A stretch of DNA of 6,881 nucleotides, taken from contig CAAFNI010000402.1 of assembly GCA_900764215.1 (NCBI GenBank), forward strand, positions 1 to 6,881. The letters are read 5' to 3'. Source of the DNA: an uncultured Sutterella sp. Lineage in GTDB: Bacteria; Pseudomonadota; Gammaproteobacteria; Burkholderiales; Burkholderiaceae_F. The translations under genes were made by a program, and so were the position numbers. Below the pieces are notes generated by a model that saw only the letters and a list, made by a program, of their open reading frames with translations, was not told the DNA's origin and did no database searches. Below, one piece after another: positions 6,654 to 6,881 of the stretch (position 1 is its first letter; every line of letters starts with the position of its first letter).

Positions 6654-6713
6654 AAATTTCTCTTTTTCTGCAGAAAATTCTCTGAAATCGCCCGTTTCGT
6701 CAAAAAATTCTCT
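6654..6713. repeat. Three phased decamer repeats in the fic promoter region
   Basis: AAATTTCTCT (6654-6663), AAAATTCTCT (6674-6683) and AAAATTCTCT (6704-6713) are direct copies whose starts are exactly 20 and 30 bp apart, so they face the same side of the helix. The first two also share upstream bases (GCGG/GCAG). Copy two is part of an imperfect palindrome AGAAAATTCTCT, and copy one contains the palindrome GAAATTTC. The arrangement looks like a cooperative operator for a repressor or nucleoid protein. The DNA here is T- and A-rich, so some similarity could be compositional. Confidence 0.55.
6674..6703 (-). promoter_or_regulatory. Candidate sigma70-like promoter of the fic gene
   Basis: On the minus strand TTGACG (6703-6698) matches the -35 consensus at 5 of 6 bases. 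At 18-bp spacing AATTTT (6679-6674) is a weak -10, matching 3 of 6. The -35 abuts repeat copy three and the -10 falls within copy two, so anything binding the repeats would compete with polymerase. The weak -10 keeps this tentative. Confidence 0.35.
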
Positions 6714-6764
6714 TTTCGGCCAAGGCGCTCAATCCCGCCGCAGACCGTCCCGCGCTCCACCGCC

Positions 6765-6860
6765 TCATGCCAGAAAGGCCTGAACATGATGATCCGCATC
6801 CCGCAAGGGCTTCAGGGCTTCGGCGACCGCATCCCGCCAGAAGGCGTCGGAAGCGGGATC
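6765..6860 (-). CDS. C-terminal fragment of an unidentified protein, cut by the contig end
   Basis: A minus-strand frame is open from the last genomic base (6860) to a TGA at 6767-6765. It gives 31 residues that start DPASDAFWRDAVAEA and end DHHVQAFLA. The amphipathic, alanine- and charge-balanced composition and GC-rich codon use look like a genuine protein tail rather than noise; the opposite frames are less convincing. The gene would run in the same direction as fic and end 141 bp before it. Reading through the adapter would prepend the artefact peptide SDVYKRQ. I do not recognise the family from so short a piece. Confidence 0.5.
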   Translation of the reverse strand, partial: DPASDAFWRDAVAEALKPLRDADHHVQAFLA

Positions 6861-6881
6861 CTGTCTCTTATACACATCTGA
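6861..6881. other. Sequencing-adapter contamination (Nextera/Tn5 mosaic end)
   Basis: The final 21 bases consist of CTGTCTCTTATACACATCT, the 19-bp artificial mosaic end used in Nextera tagmentation libraries, followed by GA, which continues as in one of the two standard adapters. Native Tn5 ends differ from this hybrid sequence, so this is not a transposon. The six-frame translations around it show the usual artefact strings SDVYKRQ and LSLIHI. Confidence 0.97.

Noticed and set aside
6654..6713. Possible CRISPR or iteron array
   Set aside because: There are only three 10-bp copies with unequal gaps of 10 and 20 bp, no cas or rep gene, and a position directly in front of a gene; an operator fits better.
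6861..6881. Tn5 or other transposon end
   Set aside because: The sequence is the artificial hybrid mosaic end, not a native Tn5 outside or inside end, and it sits exactly at the contig terminus.

Overview
The window is GC-rich bacterial chromosome of accessory or housekeeping character. It carries a divergent tripeptidase / C4-dicarboxylate carrier pair, two tandem LysR-type regulators, a Fic-domain protein and a short gene remnant at the right edge. The gene content, GC-rich third positions and E. coli-like Shine-Dalgarno sites suggest a Gram-negative, anaerobically living proteobacterium. A gut member of the Burkholderiales (Sutterellaceae-like) is my best guess, but the sequence alone does not prove it.

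Layout. Bases 3-839 (+) hold the 3' part of a LysR-type regulator whose DNA-binding domain lies off the left edge. It overlaps by ATGA a second, complete paralogous regulator (836-1792, +). Bases 1793-2232 form a long convergent intergenic gap with an AT-rich core and no convincing gene; a strong intrinsic terminator for the leftward gene sits at 2105-2137. PepT (2233-3486, -) and a DcuC-family carrier (3756-5039, +) diverge from a 269-bp region that contains a NarL/NarP-like 7-2-7 inverted heptamer pair and several small hairpins. The carrier ends at tandem hairpins (5048-5102). Converging on it is a 494-residue Fic protein (5139-6623, -). The Fic promoter region carries three copies of a decamer spaced exactly 20 and 30 bp apart. 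The last 31 codons of an unidentified leftward gene occupy 6765-6860.

Bases 6861-6881 are not genomic: they match the Nextera/Tn5 mosaic-end sequencing adapter, so the contig really ends at 6860.

How the genes may work together. PepT releases amino acids from tripeptides, and DcuC-type carriers exchange or export C4-dicarboxylates such as succinate during fumarate respiration. Both functions are associated with anaerobic growth in enterobacteria, so a shared redox- or nitrate-responsive control region between them is plausible (inference). The regulators and the Fic protein have no visible functional link to that pair. I see no new multi-gene system. The least explained signals are the phased repeats before fic, the AT-rich convergent gap and the tandem regulator pair.
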